This document shows, piece by piece, positions 32,729 to 41,497 of a stretch of DNA of 53,595 bases. A program made the translations under genes and the position numbers. The notes below the pieces were generated by a model. That model was given only the letters and a program-made list of their open reading frames with translations. It had not been told where the DNA came from and ran no database searches. Source of the DNA: Thermodesulfobacteriota bacterium (lineage in GTDB: Bacteria; Desulfobacterota; Desulfobacteria; Desulfobacterales; Desulfosudaceae); NCBI GenBank assembly GCA_040753795.1, contig JBFMDX010000025.1:1-53595 (forward strand). The letters are read 5' to 3'. How positions within the stretch are numbered: the first letter of the stretch is position 1; each line of letters opens with the position of its first letter.

Positions 32729-34206
32729 TGCTGGTGACAGCGGTGCTCTCCGGCCAGGCGTTGGGCATGGGGTCGCTTCCGCCGCCGCCGGATTTCACCC
32801 ATGAACCGCCCCGGAACCCGTTTGTCGCGGACTCTACCTGGCCCATGAGCCACTGCCATCCTTACTGCCAGGCGTCCTCCCCCTACCCCGGCCCGGAAAC
32901 GTCCGACCTTGGCACCACCACTTCCTATACCATGGGCATGCCCGGCCTGATCACTCTGGCGGTCTCCGGCAAATATCCGGACGGCGGCCGGGTGGTCTGG
33001 GGCAGCTCCTCCACCGACGTGTTCAAGGCCGACACCTCGTTGAACTACATCAAGGCCATGAAAAAGGAGAGCCTGACGCTTTCCTCGGTGTTTTCCCCCG
33101 ACGAGATGCTTTCGGGCGCCTACACACTGGTGGATAAGGACAATATTTTCTACATGCCGCGGTTCACCAAAATATTCGCCTTTGGCGACGCCACCGCCGG
33201 CAAGCGCTATTCGGGCATCGTGATCAAGCGGACCTATGAAATCCCGGCCGGACAGTTGGCCGCCGCGGAAGAAAAAATCGTAGGGCTGTCCATGACCTGG
33301 GACGGCATGCTGGTATTCGCCACCAGCCAAGGCCTGGTGGGAGCGGTTTCCCGGGATTTCACCCGCGCCTATTACTACCGGTTCGGGCCGGACGAGCAGA
33401 TATCCAACTCCATTGCCTGCGACGAGGCCGGCGGCATCTATGTGGTGACCAATCTGAACATGTACCGGGTGCAGTGGACAGGCAGCCGGCTGACCACGGA
33501 TCCCGCCCTCGGCGGGTGGACGGCCGGCTATGAAACCGGCGAGGCCTCCGGCGTACGCCTGGGTGCCGGGTCGGGCTCCACGCCGACGCTAATGGGCAGC
33601 GGGACCGGGGACAAGTTCGTGGTCATTACCGACGGCCAGGACGTCATGAACCTGGTCCTGTTCTGGCGGGACAAAATTCCGGCCGACTGGCAGCAGATCC
33701 CGGGGACCAAGACCCGGCGCATCGCCGCCCAGGTGCCGGTGACCTTCGGCGATCCGTATGCCACGGACACCCTGTCGGAGCAGTCCGTCTGCGTCCGGGG
33801 CTACGGCGCACTGGTCGTCAACAACCAGTTGAAAACTTCGCTGAACAACCAGGTCATCAGCATCCTCCTGTCCGGCGTAAATATCATCGCCCCCTACGGA
33901 GCGGAGAAATTCGAATGGAACCCGGCCACCCGGAAGATGAACAGCGTCTGGGTCAACCGGGAAGTGAGCCTGCCCAACGGCATCCCGTCCATGAGCCAGG
34001 CCACCAATCTCGCCTACTGCGTCGGCCAGGACTGGCTGGGGTCGTGGACTTTCGAAGCCCTGGACTGGACCACCGGCAAGTCCGTGTTCAGCCATGTCTA
34101 CGGCGCCACCCCCGCCTTCAACAGCGCCTATGCCGCCACGGAAATCGGGGTGGAGGGCGCCCTCTATACCGGCACGATTATGGGCATGGCGCGCATGACT
34201 TATTAA
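32686..34206 (+). CDS. Exported protein of unknown function, probably a beta-propeller
   Basis: A 506-residue protein with a signal peptide (MKKSTRGLSLVIMALLVTAVLSGQALG). The rest is beta-rich with repeated strands of the type GGIYVVTNLNMYRVQW, DGMLVFATSQGLVGAV and GALVVNNQ, and few cysteines, which suggests a PQQ- or YVTN-like propeller. I do not recognise the family. The ATG at 32686 has a strong RBS (GAGGAGGG); an ATG five codons upstream lies in the RBS itself. GC content is high (33301-33360 is 63%), so unlike the phosphatase it matches the rest of the genome. It lies 134 bp after the phosphatase and is followed by a Cys-rich membrane protein. Confidence 0.8.
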   Translation: MKKSTRGLSLVIMALLVTAVLSGQALGMGSLPPPPDFTHEPPRNPFVADSTWPMSHCHPYCQASSPYPGPETSDLGTTTSYTMGMPGLITLAVSGKYPDGGRVVWGSSSTDVFKADTSLNYIKAMKKESLTLSSVFSPDEMLSGAYTLVDKDNIFYMPRFTKIFAFGDATAGKRYSGIVIKRTYEIPAGQLAAAEEKIVGLSMTWDGMLVFATSQGLVGAVSRDFTRAYYYRFGPDEQISNSIACDEAGGIYVVTNLNMYRVQWTGSRLTTDPALGGWTAGYETGEASGVRLGAGSGSTPTLMGSGTGDKFVVITDGQDVMNLVLFWRDKIPADWQQIPGTKTRRIAAQVPVTFGDPYATDTLSEQSVCVRGYGALVVNNQLKTSLNNQVISILLSGVNIIAPYGAEKFEWNPATRKMNSVWVNREVSLPNGIPSMSQATNLAYCVGQDWLGSWTFEALDWTTGKSVFSHVYGATPAFNSAYAATEIGVEGALYTGTIMGMARMTY

Positions 34207-34283
34207 TACGGAGCTTATCCCCCCTTGATTTATTGGCGGTTTTGTTGTTTCCTGTATCTGCCAAAAAAGATGGGAGGGGAACC

Positions 34284-34847
34284 ATGCAAAAACCGGAAGA
34301 AGAAAAACATGATTGCGCGGCCGGCCGGCCGGAGCCACCCTGGCCGGGATATTCGGCCGTGATCACCTTCATTCCCTGGCCGTTTATCGTGGGCCTGGCC
34401 GTGTATATCCTGTTTCATACCAACCGGGCCATGCTGGGGCTGTGGGTGACGGCGTTTATTCTGTTTTTCTTTCCGCTGCGCTACCTGGTCTGCGCCTGCT
34501 GCCCCTATTACGGTCAGCGCTGCTCCACTATCATGGGGCTACTGGTACCGCTGATGTTCGAGCAGCGCCCGGGGAAACCACTGGCCATCGGACTATGGCT
34601 GGATATTGTTTCCTTCGCGGTCCTGGCCATCATCCCCGTTCCCTATGCCTGGCGCCTGGGCGGGTTCTGGCTGACGGCTCTGTGGCTGTTTGTGTTCGGT
34701 TTCTTTCTTGCCTCCCTGGGATTGTTCGGCTGCCGGTATTGTCCCTTTACCCATTGCCCCATCGGTAAGGCCAGCCGGGGCCTGGCCGGAATGCTCGGGT
34801 TGCGGCGCTTTGCACGGCCTGACCGGACGGACAAACGGATCATGTAG
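34284..34847 (+). CDS. Cys-rich integral membrane protein of unknown function
   Basis: A 187-residue protein with four predicted membrane segments (about 23-41, 46-64, 108-126, 131-150). Two cysteine clusters lie beside the membrane: CACCPYYGQRC after the second segment and CRYCPFTHCP after the fourth. These could bind metal or an Fe-S or heme group, or form disulfides. I do not recognise the family. The ATG at 34284 has a strong RBS (GGGAGGGG); the frame is open upstream but overlaps the preceding gene. It is 10 bp before the cupin gene, so the two are cotranscribed. Confidence 0.75.
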   Translation: MQKPEEEKHDCAAGRPEPPWPGYSAVITFIPWPFIVGLAVYILFHTNRAMLGLWVTAFILFFFPLRYLVCACCPYYGQRCSTIMGLLVPLMFEQRPGKPLAIGLWLDIVSFAVLAIIPVPYAWRLGGFWLTALWLFVFGFFLASLGLFGCRYCPFTHCPIGKASRGLAGMLGLRRFARPDRTDKRIM

Positions 34848-34857
34848 GGACGGAAAA

Positions 34858-35283
34858 ATGAACATCCCCGAAAATCTGCTCGAAGTGCGTGAATATAATA
34901 ATGAAGGCTACCGGCCCCTGATTGATTACCAGGCCTGGCGGGTGGCGGTTTTAAATTTCAGCGATGCGCTGCTGCCGGAAAACCTCACCTCCATGCAGCG
35001 CCACAACGAAACCGACGAGGTGTTTGTCCTGCTGCGCGGCGGTTGCATTCTGTTCGTCGGCAACGGCGATGACGAGGTCACGGATATTTACGCCGAGAGC
35101 ATGAAACCGCTTACGGTTTACAACGTAAAAAGGGGGGTATGGCATACCCACACCCTGACCCCGGACGCCATGGTGCTGATCGTGGAAAACCGTGACACGA
35201 CCTATGGGAATTCTCCTTTCTGCCCGTTAGTCGAGGACCAGCGCCGGACGATACTGAACTTGGCCCGGAAGCTGAGGCACTGA
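34858..35283 (+). CDS. Cupin-like protein
   Basis: A 141-residue protein with a single small beta-barrel: QRHNETDEVFVLLRGG (H49, E54) and RGVWHTHTL (H96, H98) form the usual cupin metal-ligand pattern. Cupins may be enzymes or sensors; no substrate can be read from the sequence. It is the last gene of the phosphatase/propeller/membrane-protein run. The ATG at 34858 follows a GGGACGG RBS; the open frame extends upstream into the preceding gene. Confidence 0.75.
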   Translation: MNIPENLLEVREYNNEGYRPLIDYQAWRVAVLNFSDALLPENLTSMQRHNETDEVFVLLRGGCILFVGNGDDEVTDIYAESMKPLTVYNVKRGVWHTHTLTPDAMVLIVENRDTTYGNSPFCPLVEDQRRTILNLARKLRH

Positions 35284-35464
35284 TCATTCCTTCCGATTCT
35301 TCGCTCAAGACGTTGCGGTAAGCCAATCTCGTAACGTTCAACCTCGTCGGTATGCTTCGCCGGGTTCAAGGAGTCTCGCGGAGGAACGCTTTTTTTGAAC
35401 GGTGCAGAAAAAGCCCGCGATTTGACTCGGGATCGGGAAAAAAAGATTTGTGGAAGGAAACGGA

Positions 35465-35501
35465 TTGACTTTTGTTTTTATTCCTGTAACACTGTTACAA
35501 T
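35465..35501 (+). promoter_or_regulatory. Promoter region with a palindromic operator TGTAACACTGTTACA
   Basis: TGTAAC (35485-35490) and GTTACA (35494-35499) are perfect inverted repeats with a 3-nt centre, typical of TetR-type operators. The right arm contains TACAAT (35496-35501), a good -10 box, with TTGTTT (35472-35477) 18 nt upstream; TTGACT (35465-35470) is an alternative -35. A bound repressor would block RNA polymerase. The gene at 35594 lies about 90 nt downstream. The remainder of 35284-35593 shows no gene. Confidence 0.6.
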
Positions 35502-35593
35502 AACGATGTTAATTAAACCTCGGGGTTCGGAAACGATCAGCCGGAAGAGAGGCTGACCTGACTAACCGCCCGGCCAAAAAATTATTCCGGAAC

Positions 35594-36262
35594 ATGAATA
35601 TGCGGATCATAAAAAAAATCGTCATCGCCGTCGTGATTATCGTTCTCCTGGACGCTGTTGCCGTAGGCATCAATATCCTCCAGAACGGTTCCCGCGCGTG
35701 GGACGGCCGTTCCGTTGATAAAATCCTCGGCGTCCCGGCGGAAAACGCCGCTGCGCTAAATGTCGTGACGCTTTCCAAGTCCGATGTCATGCAGCTCTTT
35801 TACGCAGCGGAAGCCCCCGATTTTCAGCAAATGAAGGGTGAGTACCGCGCGGAACTGGTTCCCGTCGGCATTCTTTATTCCGTTAATGCGCTTTATTCCC
35901 ATCTCCTCATGGGGCCCGGCCATTGGGAAGGCAAGGCCTTTTTCCCCTTTGAACAGGAAAAGGGCTGGGGGTACAATCTATTCTCCACGAAGAAGGACAA
36001 TCGTGCCCAAATCGTCCGGACCATGAAGATGGATACCTTTACCGGCCCGTCCCGTTTTGACGGCAAGCCGTCCTTTCATCTGGTTTATGCCGCGCACAAC
36101 CGCGGGCGCAACCATTCCATGCGGGATGAGATAAGGAAAATCAATGACCGGCTGTGGATCGGCATGGGCTGCCTGGCCTGGGATCTGGATACCCTTAACC
36201 CCACCCCCTTTCTGCTGTATGGCTACCCGGCGCCGTGGGTTGGATTAGATATGAAACAGTAA
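35594..36262 (+). CDS. Membrane-anchored protein of unknown function
   Basis: A 222-residue protein with one N-terminal membrane segment (about residues 5-28, probably an uncleaved anchor) and a soluble extracytoplasmic domain of mixed alpha/beta character ending PAPWVGLDMKQ. It contains one Cys (MGCLAWD). I recognise no family. It starts behind a palindromic operator and ends 18 bp before the first DUF2284 gene, so it may be regulated by the nearby TetR (37887) and expressed with the DUF2284 pair. Confidence 0.72.
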   Translation: MNMRIIKKIVIAVVIIVLLDAVAVGINILQNGSRAWDGRSVDKILGVPAENAAALNVVTLSKSDVMQLFYAAEAPDFQQMKGEYRAELVPVGILYSVNALYSHLLMGPGHWEGKAFFPFEQEKGWGYNLFSTKKDNRAQIVRTMKMDTFTGPSRFDGKPSFHLVYAAHNRGRNHSMRDEIRKINDRLWIGMGCLAWDLDTLNPTPFLLYGYPAPWVGLDMKQ

Positions 36263-36280
36263 ATACGGATCGGGAAAATC

Positions 36281-36862
36281 ATGAAAGTCGCTTGTATTGA
36301 ATCCGGCCCGAAGAACAGGGAAAAGACAAAGACTTTTCTGAAAGAACTCTGCGAACTGGCCGTAAATGAAGGCGCGGATGCCGCCGGGGAAATCTCTTGT
36401 CAGGCGCTGCCTTTTGCGGATCAGGATGAAAAGCCGTCCGAAGTTTTGCCGGAGAAGCGGTCCCGCCACTGGCCTGAACCGGTCTATCCCAAAGATGATT
36501 TGAAACTGGCTTTGCAGAAATTCCGGCATGCCGTGATCTTCCGGGTGGAAAGCGGCAAAGGCGGCGGTGATCCGGGTCGGTGTGAAGCCCTCCTGAAGGT
36601 TTATACCATCGCGTCAAAACTGGAGTCCGCCGGTTTTTACGGCGGCTACCATTTGGCCCTGGGCCTGGCGGCCGGCAGTTGCCGCGAAGTCTTCTGCGGG
36701 AAGGAAGAAAAATGCCAGGCCCTGAAAAACGGCAGCCCCTGTCGTCATCCGTTGAGAGCCAGGGTCTCCATGGAAGCCTGCGGCCTGGACGTCAGGGAAA
36801 TCGCCGCCCGGGCGGGCTGGACGGGAGAAGGTTTTCTGGTGGGCATGGTCTTTGTGGACTGA
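36281..36862 (+). CDS. DUF2284 protein, short form lacking the N-terminal cysteine cluster
   Basis: A 193-residue DUF2284 (predicted metal- or Fe-S-binding) protein. The C-terminal signature is complete: GSCREVFCGKEEKCQ, PCRHP, RVSMEACGLDV. The N-terminal CxxxxC...CPPH motif found in the other two copies in this window is missing; instead the region is Glu/Lys-rich. This may be a specialised partner of the full-length copy that follows 26 bp later. The biochemical role of DUF2284 is not known. Confidence 0.8.
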   Translation: MKVACIESGPKNREKTKTFLKELCELAVNEGADAAGEISCQALPFADQDEKPSEVLPEKRSRHWPEPVYPKDDLKLALQKFRHAVIFRVESGKGGGDPGRCEALLKVYTIASKLESAGFYGGYHLALGLAAGSCREVFCGKEEKCQALKNGSPCRHPLRARVSMEACGLDVREIAARAGWTGEGFLVGMVFVD

Positions 36863-36888
36863 TTTTTCCGAAAAAAGGACGGCAGCCG

Positions 36889-37830
36889 ATGGCGGCAAAA
36901 AAGGCAACAGAGAAGAGACATCTGAAAAACGGAGAGGCCCTCCGGGAGCTGGTTGGGCTGGCCCTTGAATGCGGGGCCGGCGAGGCCCAGGTGATCGATG
37001 CCGGGGATGTCCGGTTCGATCCCCGGGTCAGGCTCAAATGCCTGATCCCGCCCTGCTACATGTCTGGCCAGTGCGGTCACTGCCCTCCCCACGGCTTTTC
37101 AATGGAGGAGACGCAAAAAAGGCTGTCCGGATACAGTCACGCTGTTTTCTTTCGGGTGCCCGTGGACAGTTGCTTCATCGCTTCCCCCCTGATCTCCGAA
37201 GCCCTGATCGAACACCGGATGGACGACCGGAGCGATCTGTGGGGGGTGGGGTTGTCCTACGTTCTCGTCGTCCAGATCGCCGTGCTGCTGGAAAAAAAGG
37301 CCGCGGAGCTGGGACTCCGGGCGACGGGGTTCACGGCCGGGGACTGCAAGGACATCCTCTGCTTTTTTCACAGCCACTGCATGGCCCTGATCAGCCAGAA
37401 GAAGGGTTGCCGTCACCCGGATCTGGCCCGGCCGTCCATGGAATCCTGCGGCATGGACGTCTTTACCATGGCCGCCCGGGCCGGATGGGAGACCTATCCC
37501 ATCGGCGGCACCTGCCGGCCCGGGGACGTTCCCCAGGGCGCTCTCATGGGACTGGTCATGCTGGGCGAAGACAATGACGCGGTCCGGAAGGCGTCCCCGA
37601 CCGGACAGGGCCTGCGGCCGACGGTAGCGGCGCTTCCGGACCCCCCGTTCAAGGGCTTTTCGCACAAAATGAAGGTCTACCGTGAGAAGCACATTTCCCT
37701 GCCCAATATGCTGCGCATCGCCCTGTGGACCCGGCGCCGGGCTTTTCTGCGGGTAATGAAAAATTTCCGGCGGATGGAAGGATCCTGGTCCGGCGCATTG
37801 AAACAGATGAAGAACGTCCAGTACCTGTGA
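36889..37830 (+). CDS. DUF2284 protein, full-length with C-terminal extension
   Basis: A 313-residue DUF2284 protein. The N-terminal cluster is CLIPPC...GQCGHCPPHG (about residues 44-65), and the C-terminal cluster is GDCKDILCFFHSHC, GCRHP, SMESCGMDV. About 80 extra residues at the end are basic and unlike the shorter family members. The ATG at 36889 was chosen because the family starts shortly before the first cluster; the open frame reaches further up inside the preceding gene. Cotranscribed with the short copy. Confidence 0.82.
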   Translation: MAAKKATEKRHLKNGEALRELVGLALECGAGEAQVIDAGDVRFDPRVRLKCLIPPCYMSGQCGHCPPHGFSMEETQKRLSGYSHAVFFRVPVDSCFIASPLISEALIEHRMDDRSDLWGVGLSYVLVVQIAVLLEKKAAELGLRATGFTAGDCKDILCFFHSHCMALISQKKGCRHPDLARPSMESCGMDVFTMAARAGWETYPIGGTCRPGDVPQGALMGLVMLGEDNDAVRKASPTGQGLRPTVAALPDPPFKGFSHKMKVYREKHISLPNMLRIALWTRRRAFLRVMKNFRRMEGSWSGALKQMKNVQYL

Positions 37831-37886
37831 CCGGTATCGGGGATGGCGACGAATAGACATGGCATAAACGCCTTCAGGAACGGTTG

Positions 37887-38549
37887 ATGCCCAGGAAACC
37901 GAGGACCGAAAGAGAGACAGACCGGGTCCGGAAGAACATTCTCGAACAGGCGCTGGCCCTGATCCAGGAGGAGGGTTTCGAGGGCTTTTCCATGCGCAAG
38001 TTGTCAGGTCGCCTGGGCGTTTCGGTGGTGACGCTGTACCGGTTTTATGAAAGCAGGGACCATCTCTATCTGGCGGTCCTGGGCCGGGGGTTTGATCTCC
38101 TTTTTCAGGATATCCGCAAAGCCTATGACGCCAAAAAGACCCCCGAGGCCCGGCTCCGGGCCATGGCGCGGGCCTACCTGAACTTCGGCATCCGGCAGGC
38201 CAACTTCTACAACCTCATGTTCACCTGGCACGTGCCCAAGTACCAGGATTACGTGGGCACGCCCATGGAGGCGGCCGCGCGGCACGAACTGGATGAGTCG
38301 CAGAAGGTGTACCGTTTCACCATCGAAGCCGTCAAAGAACTGGCGGGTACCATCCGCCCGGTCACGGAAGAACAGATCCGGGGGTATATCATTTTTTTCT
38401 GGAGCGCCCTGCACGGATACGTGGCCGGGATAAACAACAAATTGCTGACTTACATGCATGAAGATCCGATATCGCTGCAGGACGGCATCGTTGATCACCT
38501 GTTTGTCTACCTGCGGAGGATAATCGAGGATGAAAAAGAAAAAGGCTGA
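37887..38549 (+). CDS. TetR-family regulator
   Basis: A 220-residue TetR. The helix-turn-helix is at about residues 10-58 (KNILEQALALIQEEGFEGF...VVTLYRFYESRDHLYLAV), and the C-terminal domain has the TetR_C_33-like pattern (RAYLNFGIRQANFYNLMFTW). It is not close to the tandem family in this window. It lies 35 bp before an SDR gene and probably controls the SDR-hydrolase group and perhaps the operator at 35485. ATG at 37887; a TTG precedes it directly. Confidence 0.9.
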   Translation: MPRKPRTERETDRVRKNILEQALALIQEEGFEGFSMRKLSGRLGVSVVTLYRFYESRDHLYLAVLGRGFDLLFQDIRKAYDAKKTPEARLRAMARAYLNFGIRQANFYNLMFTWHVPKYQDYVGTPMEAAARHELDESQKVYRFTIEAVKELAGTIRPVTEEQIRGYIIFFWSALHGYVAGINNKLLTYMHEDPISLQDGIVDHLFVYLRRIIEDEKEKG

Positions 38550-38584
38550 CAGGAGAATCATTTAAGGAGCGAGTAATCAACAAA

Positions 38585-39358
38585 ATGAAATCCTTGAAAG
38601 ACAATATCATTCTTATCACCGGCGCGGCCGGCGGATTGGGGCAGGAGTTTGCCCGGCAGCTGCTGGCCCTGGGCGCGCATCTGATCCTGACGGACCTGGA
38701 TGAAAAGGCGCTGGCGGAAATATCCGGCGGGCTGCGCCAAGCCTCCGGTAAAATCCTGGGCATGATCGGCGCCGATATTTCCGGTGCGAAAGGGTGTGAG
38801 CAACTGCATCAGGAAGTCCAGAGGATTGCGCCCCGGGTAGATATGCTGATCAACAACGCCGGTCTGATCAACTACGGCTATTTCTGGGAGATTCCGGCTG
38901 ATAAATGGGAAAAACTGATGGAAGTAAATCTGACCGCGCCCATGCGGCTTTGCCGGTTGTTTGTGCCGGACATGATCGCCCGTGGCGACGGCCATGTCGT
39001 ATTCATATGTTCGGTGGCCGGGTTTGCCGCCACCTCCCTGGGAACGCCGTATTCCACGTCCAAGTTCGGGTTGCGGGGATTTGCCATGGGGTTGTCCGGC
39101 GAACTGAAGGACAAGGGGGTGCGGGCGACCATTGTCTACCCGTCCTGGGTCAACACGAAACTGCTCAGGTCTCCGGAGTTCGGTGCAGCGGCAGTTAAGC
39201 CGCTGCCGTCGATTTTTGCCGAAGATCCGGTCAAGGTGATCCGGGAGGCGATAACAGGAATCCGGAAGAACCGGCTGCATGTCTGCCCGGGGCTGTTCGC
39301 CAAAATCGTCTGGCAGGCGGCCAGGGTCCGGCCCATTGTGTCGCGGCAGTCGCATTAA
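38585..39358 (+). CDS. Short-chain dehydrogenase/reductase
   Basis: A 257-residue classical SDR. The cofactor motif is GAAGGLG (residues 13-19), then NNAG, a Ser in CSVAG and the catalytic YSTSK. The acidic residue after beta-2 (LTDLDE) suggests NAD rather than NADP. The substrate is not evident. RBS GGAG precedes the ATG. It is followed 12 bp later by a 46-residue membrane protein. Confidence 0.92.
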   Translation: MKSLKDNIILITGAAGGLGQEFARQLLALGAHLILTDLDEKALAEISGGLRQASGKILGMIGADISGAKGCEQLHQEVQRIAPRVDMLINNAGLINYGYFWEIPADKWEKLMEVNLTAPMRLCRLFVPDMIARGDGHVVFICSVAGFAATSLGTPYSTSKFGLRGFAMGLSGELKDKGVRATIVYPSWVNTKLLRSPEFGAAAVKPLPSIFAEDPVKVIREAITGIRKNRLHVCPGLFAKIVWQAARVRPIVSRQSH

Positions 39359-39370
39359 TCAGGAGGTAAC

Positions 39371-39511
39371 ATGGAAACGGAAAACAAGCCGTCTTCAAAA
39401 TTGAAAATAGCGATTCTGACGATTGCTTTTGGCGCAATCGCCGTTGCTCTGTACCCTTTTGTCGTGGAGCTTTGTTACAAAATATTCACGCGCATTATGT
39501 CAGGGCTGTAG
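39371..39511 (+). CDS. 46-residue single-pass membrane protein
   Basis: A short gene that is easily missed: the ATG at 39371 has an ideal RBS (AGGAGG, 7 nt before) and is followed by 46 codons and a TAG. The protein has a Lys-rich start (METENKPSSKLK), one hydrophobic segment (about residues 12-32) and a basic tail. It sits between SDR and hydrolase genes on the same strand. Small proteins of this kind often stabilise a membrane partner. No family recognised. Confidence 0.7.
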   Translation: METENKPSSKLKIAILTIAFGAIAVALYPFVVELCYKIFTRIMSGL

Positions 39512-39650
39512 CCGGGCCAGCCGGGTCAGACAAACCGGAAGTTGTCCTGCCGGGAGTCGGATGTGTTTGCGGAGGACCCCGCAGAGCTGGCCTGCTGTCG
39601 CTCAGAGGCCGGGAGGAAAACCTCATTATAAATTTTGTCAGGGGACAACC

Positions 39651-40544
39651 ATGATCCTTGAAGAACTGAATTTCCAGAGTAAAGGCACCCGTTGCGGGGC
39701 GACGCTGTTTCTGCCGGAAGGCGAGAAGAAACCGCCCCTGGTGGTCATGGGCCACGGGTTTGCCGCCCAGCAGGATTTCCGGCTGCCGGCCTATGCGGAG
39801 AAATTCGTGGACCGCGGTCTGGCGGTCATGACCTTTGACTACCGCAACTTCGGCAAAAGCGACGGCGCGCCCCGGAATCTGGTCAACCCCGGACGCCATG
39901 TGGAAGACTGGCTGGCGGCCATTGAATTCGGACGCGGTTTGAAGCAGGCGGACGGCTCCCGGATGGCCCTGTGGGGGACATCTTTTTCCGGCGGTCATGT
40001 GCTGGTCGCCGCGGCCAGAGACGGCCGCGTCTCGGCAGTGGTGTCCCAGGTGCCCTTCGTGGACGGCATCGCCACGGCCATGAGCCTCAGCCCGGTTTCG
40101 AGCCTGACCGGCCTCTGCCACGGCCTGGCGGATGCTGCCATCTCCCTGTTCGGAAAAGTTCATTACGTGCCGGTAGTCACCGATCCCGGTCGCTTCGGCC
40201 TGATGAACACGCCTGATGCCATGTCAGGTTTTCTGGCGCTGGTGCCCAAAGACACGGCCTGGGAAAACAAGGCCCCGGCCCGGATCGCCCTGACCCTGGC
40301 CGGTTACCGGCCGGTGAGTTATGCTTCCAGGATCCAGTGCCCGGTGCTGATGGTCTGCGCCGAGAAGGATTCGCTGATACCGGCCGCGGCGGTGAGAAAA
40401 TGCGCGGCCAAAATCAGAAACGCCCGGCTGGAGGTTCTGCCGGTGGGCCACTTTGAAGTCTATGTCGGCGAGTTGTTTGAAAAGGTATCGGCGATGGAGG
40501 CTGATTTTCTGGCGGAAAAACTGGGGTTAACAGGGCAGCGGTGA
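39651..40544 (+). CDS. Alpha/beta-hydrolase
   Basis: A 297-residue alpha/beta-hydrolase of the dienelactone-hydrolase/esterase type. The nucleophile elbow is GTSFSGG, the acid in AEKDS and the His in VGHFEVY; GHGFAAQQD supplies the oxyanion-hole region. The ATG at 39651 is the family start; the open frame goes further up but without an RBS. It follows the SDR and small membrane protein, suggesting joint turnover of a lipid or ester. Substrate unknown. Confidence 0.88.
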   Translation: MILEELNFQSKGTRCGATLFLPEGEKKPPLVVMGHGFAAQQDFRLPAYAEKFVDRGLAVMTFDYRNFGKSDGAPRNLVNPGRHVEDWLAAIEFGRGLKQADGSRMALWGTSFSGGHVLVAAARDGRVSAVVSQVPFVDGIATAMSLSPVSSLTGLCHGLADAAISLFGKVHYVPVVTDPGRFGLMNTPDAMSGFLALVPKDTAWENKAPARIALTLAGYRPVSYASRIQCPVLMVCAEKDSLIPAAAVRKCAAKIRNARLEVLPVGHFEVYVGELFEKVSAMEADFLAEKLGLTGQR

Positions 40545-40567
40545 AAACACAATACAGCAGCTTCTTT

Positions 40568-41494
40568 TCAAATGTATTTCGTGGCTAAACCCTCAAGCAA
40601 CTCCCAGAAGGCCGCGGCCTTTCCTGAATCCGCCGCCGGGTCGCCGGGGTGGAATTCGATGCGGCCCATCATGTTGTGATAATAGGCGCCGGATGTAAGA
40701 CCGGGTTGGATGGCGCAGAAAAGGGATGTCTGAGCGCCGGCTTCGGTTGATATGAACAGCGCTTTTTTCAGCCGGTGAACGAACCCGCCCAGGTCTCCGC
40801 CCAGGTTCGAGGCGACAACCCCCGGATGCACCGCGAAGGCGGGCCATTTTTCATAACGCCGGGAAAATTCCCGCACCCACCACAAATTGCCGAGTTTGCT
40901 TCGGCAGTAGGCAAGCTGCCCGCCCAGAGCGCCTTTGTACCGGAAGTCCGGGGTGCAATCCCTGGCGAGGATGTAAATATCGCCGGTCAGCATCACGATC
41001 CGCGCATCATCGGCTAAACGGGTATGGTTGATCAACCGCCGGATGAGAACATGATGCCCCAGGACATTGACGGCAAAAGCGGTTTCAAACCCTTGAGCCG
41101 ACGCGGAATAGCGCGTCGGCCAGATTCCGGCATTGGCAATGACCGCGTCAACGGGGCGGCCCGGCCATTGCCGGCCGATCTCGTCGACAGCGCGGCCGAC
41201 GCTTTCAAGGTCTGAGAGGTCAAGGGGGATGAAATGAACGCCTGCTTCGGACACGGCGCTGATTCGGGCCATGGCCGCTTCGGCCTTTGACCGGTTCCGG
41301 GCCAGAATCACCACCTCGGCGCCACGGCGCGCCAGGCCCAGGGCGGTTTCCAGCCCGATCCCGGCATTACCGCCGGTTACCAGTATTCGCTTGCCGTCTA
41401 AGCGGGGTTCGTCGGGGCAGAAGGTGATGGCACCGGATGGCTGCCAGAAGGCTTTGAAAAGCCGCAGAAGGAGTGTTCGCGGCGGCCGGGACAA
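40568..41494 (-). CDS. Short-chain dehydrogenase/reductase, retinol-dehydrogenase-like
   Basis: A 308-residue SDR of the atypical retinol-dehydrogenase type. Motifs: GGNAGIG, NAGIW, and the catalytic YCRSK with an N-terminal amphipathic extension of about 30 residues. It starts with TTG at 41494, 3 bp after the stop of the EFR1 gene, and an AAGGACG RBS lies inside that gene's end. It is convergent with the hydrolase. Substrate is unknown; NADP is likely from the Arg after beta-2 (LARNRSK). Confidence 0.88.
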   Translation of the reverse strand: MSRPPRTLLLRLFKAFWQPSGAITFCPDEPRLDGKRILVTGGNAGIGLETALGLARRGAEVVILARNRSKAEAAMARISAVSEAGVHFIPLDLSDLESVGRAVDEIGRQWPGRPVDAVIANAGIWPTRYSASAQGFETAFAVNVLGHHVLIRRLINHTRLADDARIVMLTGDIYILARDCTPDFRYKGALGGQLAYCRSKLGNLWWVREFSRRYEKWPAFAVHPGVVASNLGGDLGGFVHRLKKALFISTEAGAQTSLFCAIQPGLTSGAYYHNMMGRIEFHPGDPAADSGKAAAFWELLEGLATKYI

Positions 41495-41497
41495 AAT

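Noticed and set aside
34313-34768. Second plus-strand frame (151 codons) overlapping the Cys-rich membrane protein
   Set aside because: The membrane protein has a strong RBS, membrane segments and ordered cysteines; the other frame is a shadow.
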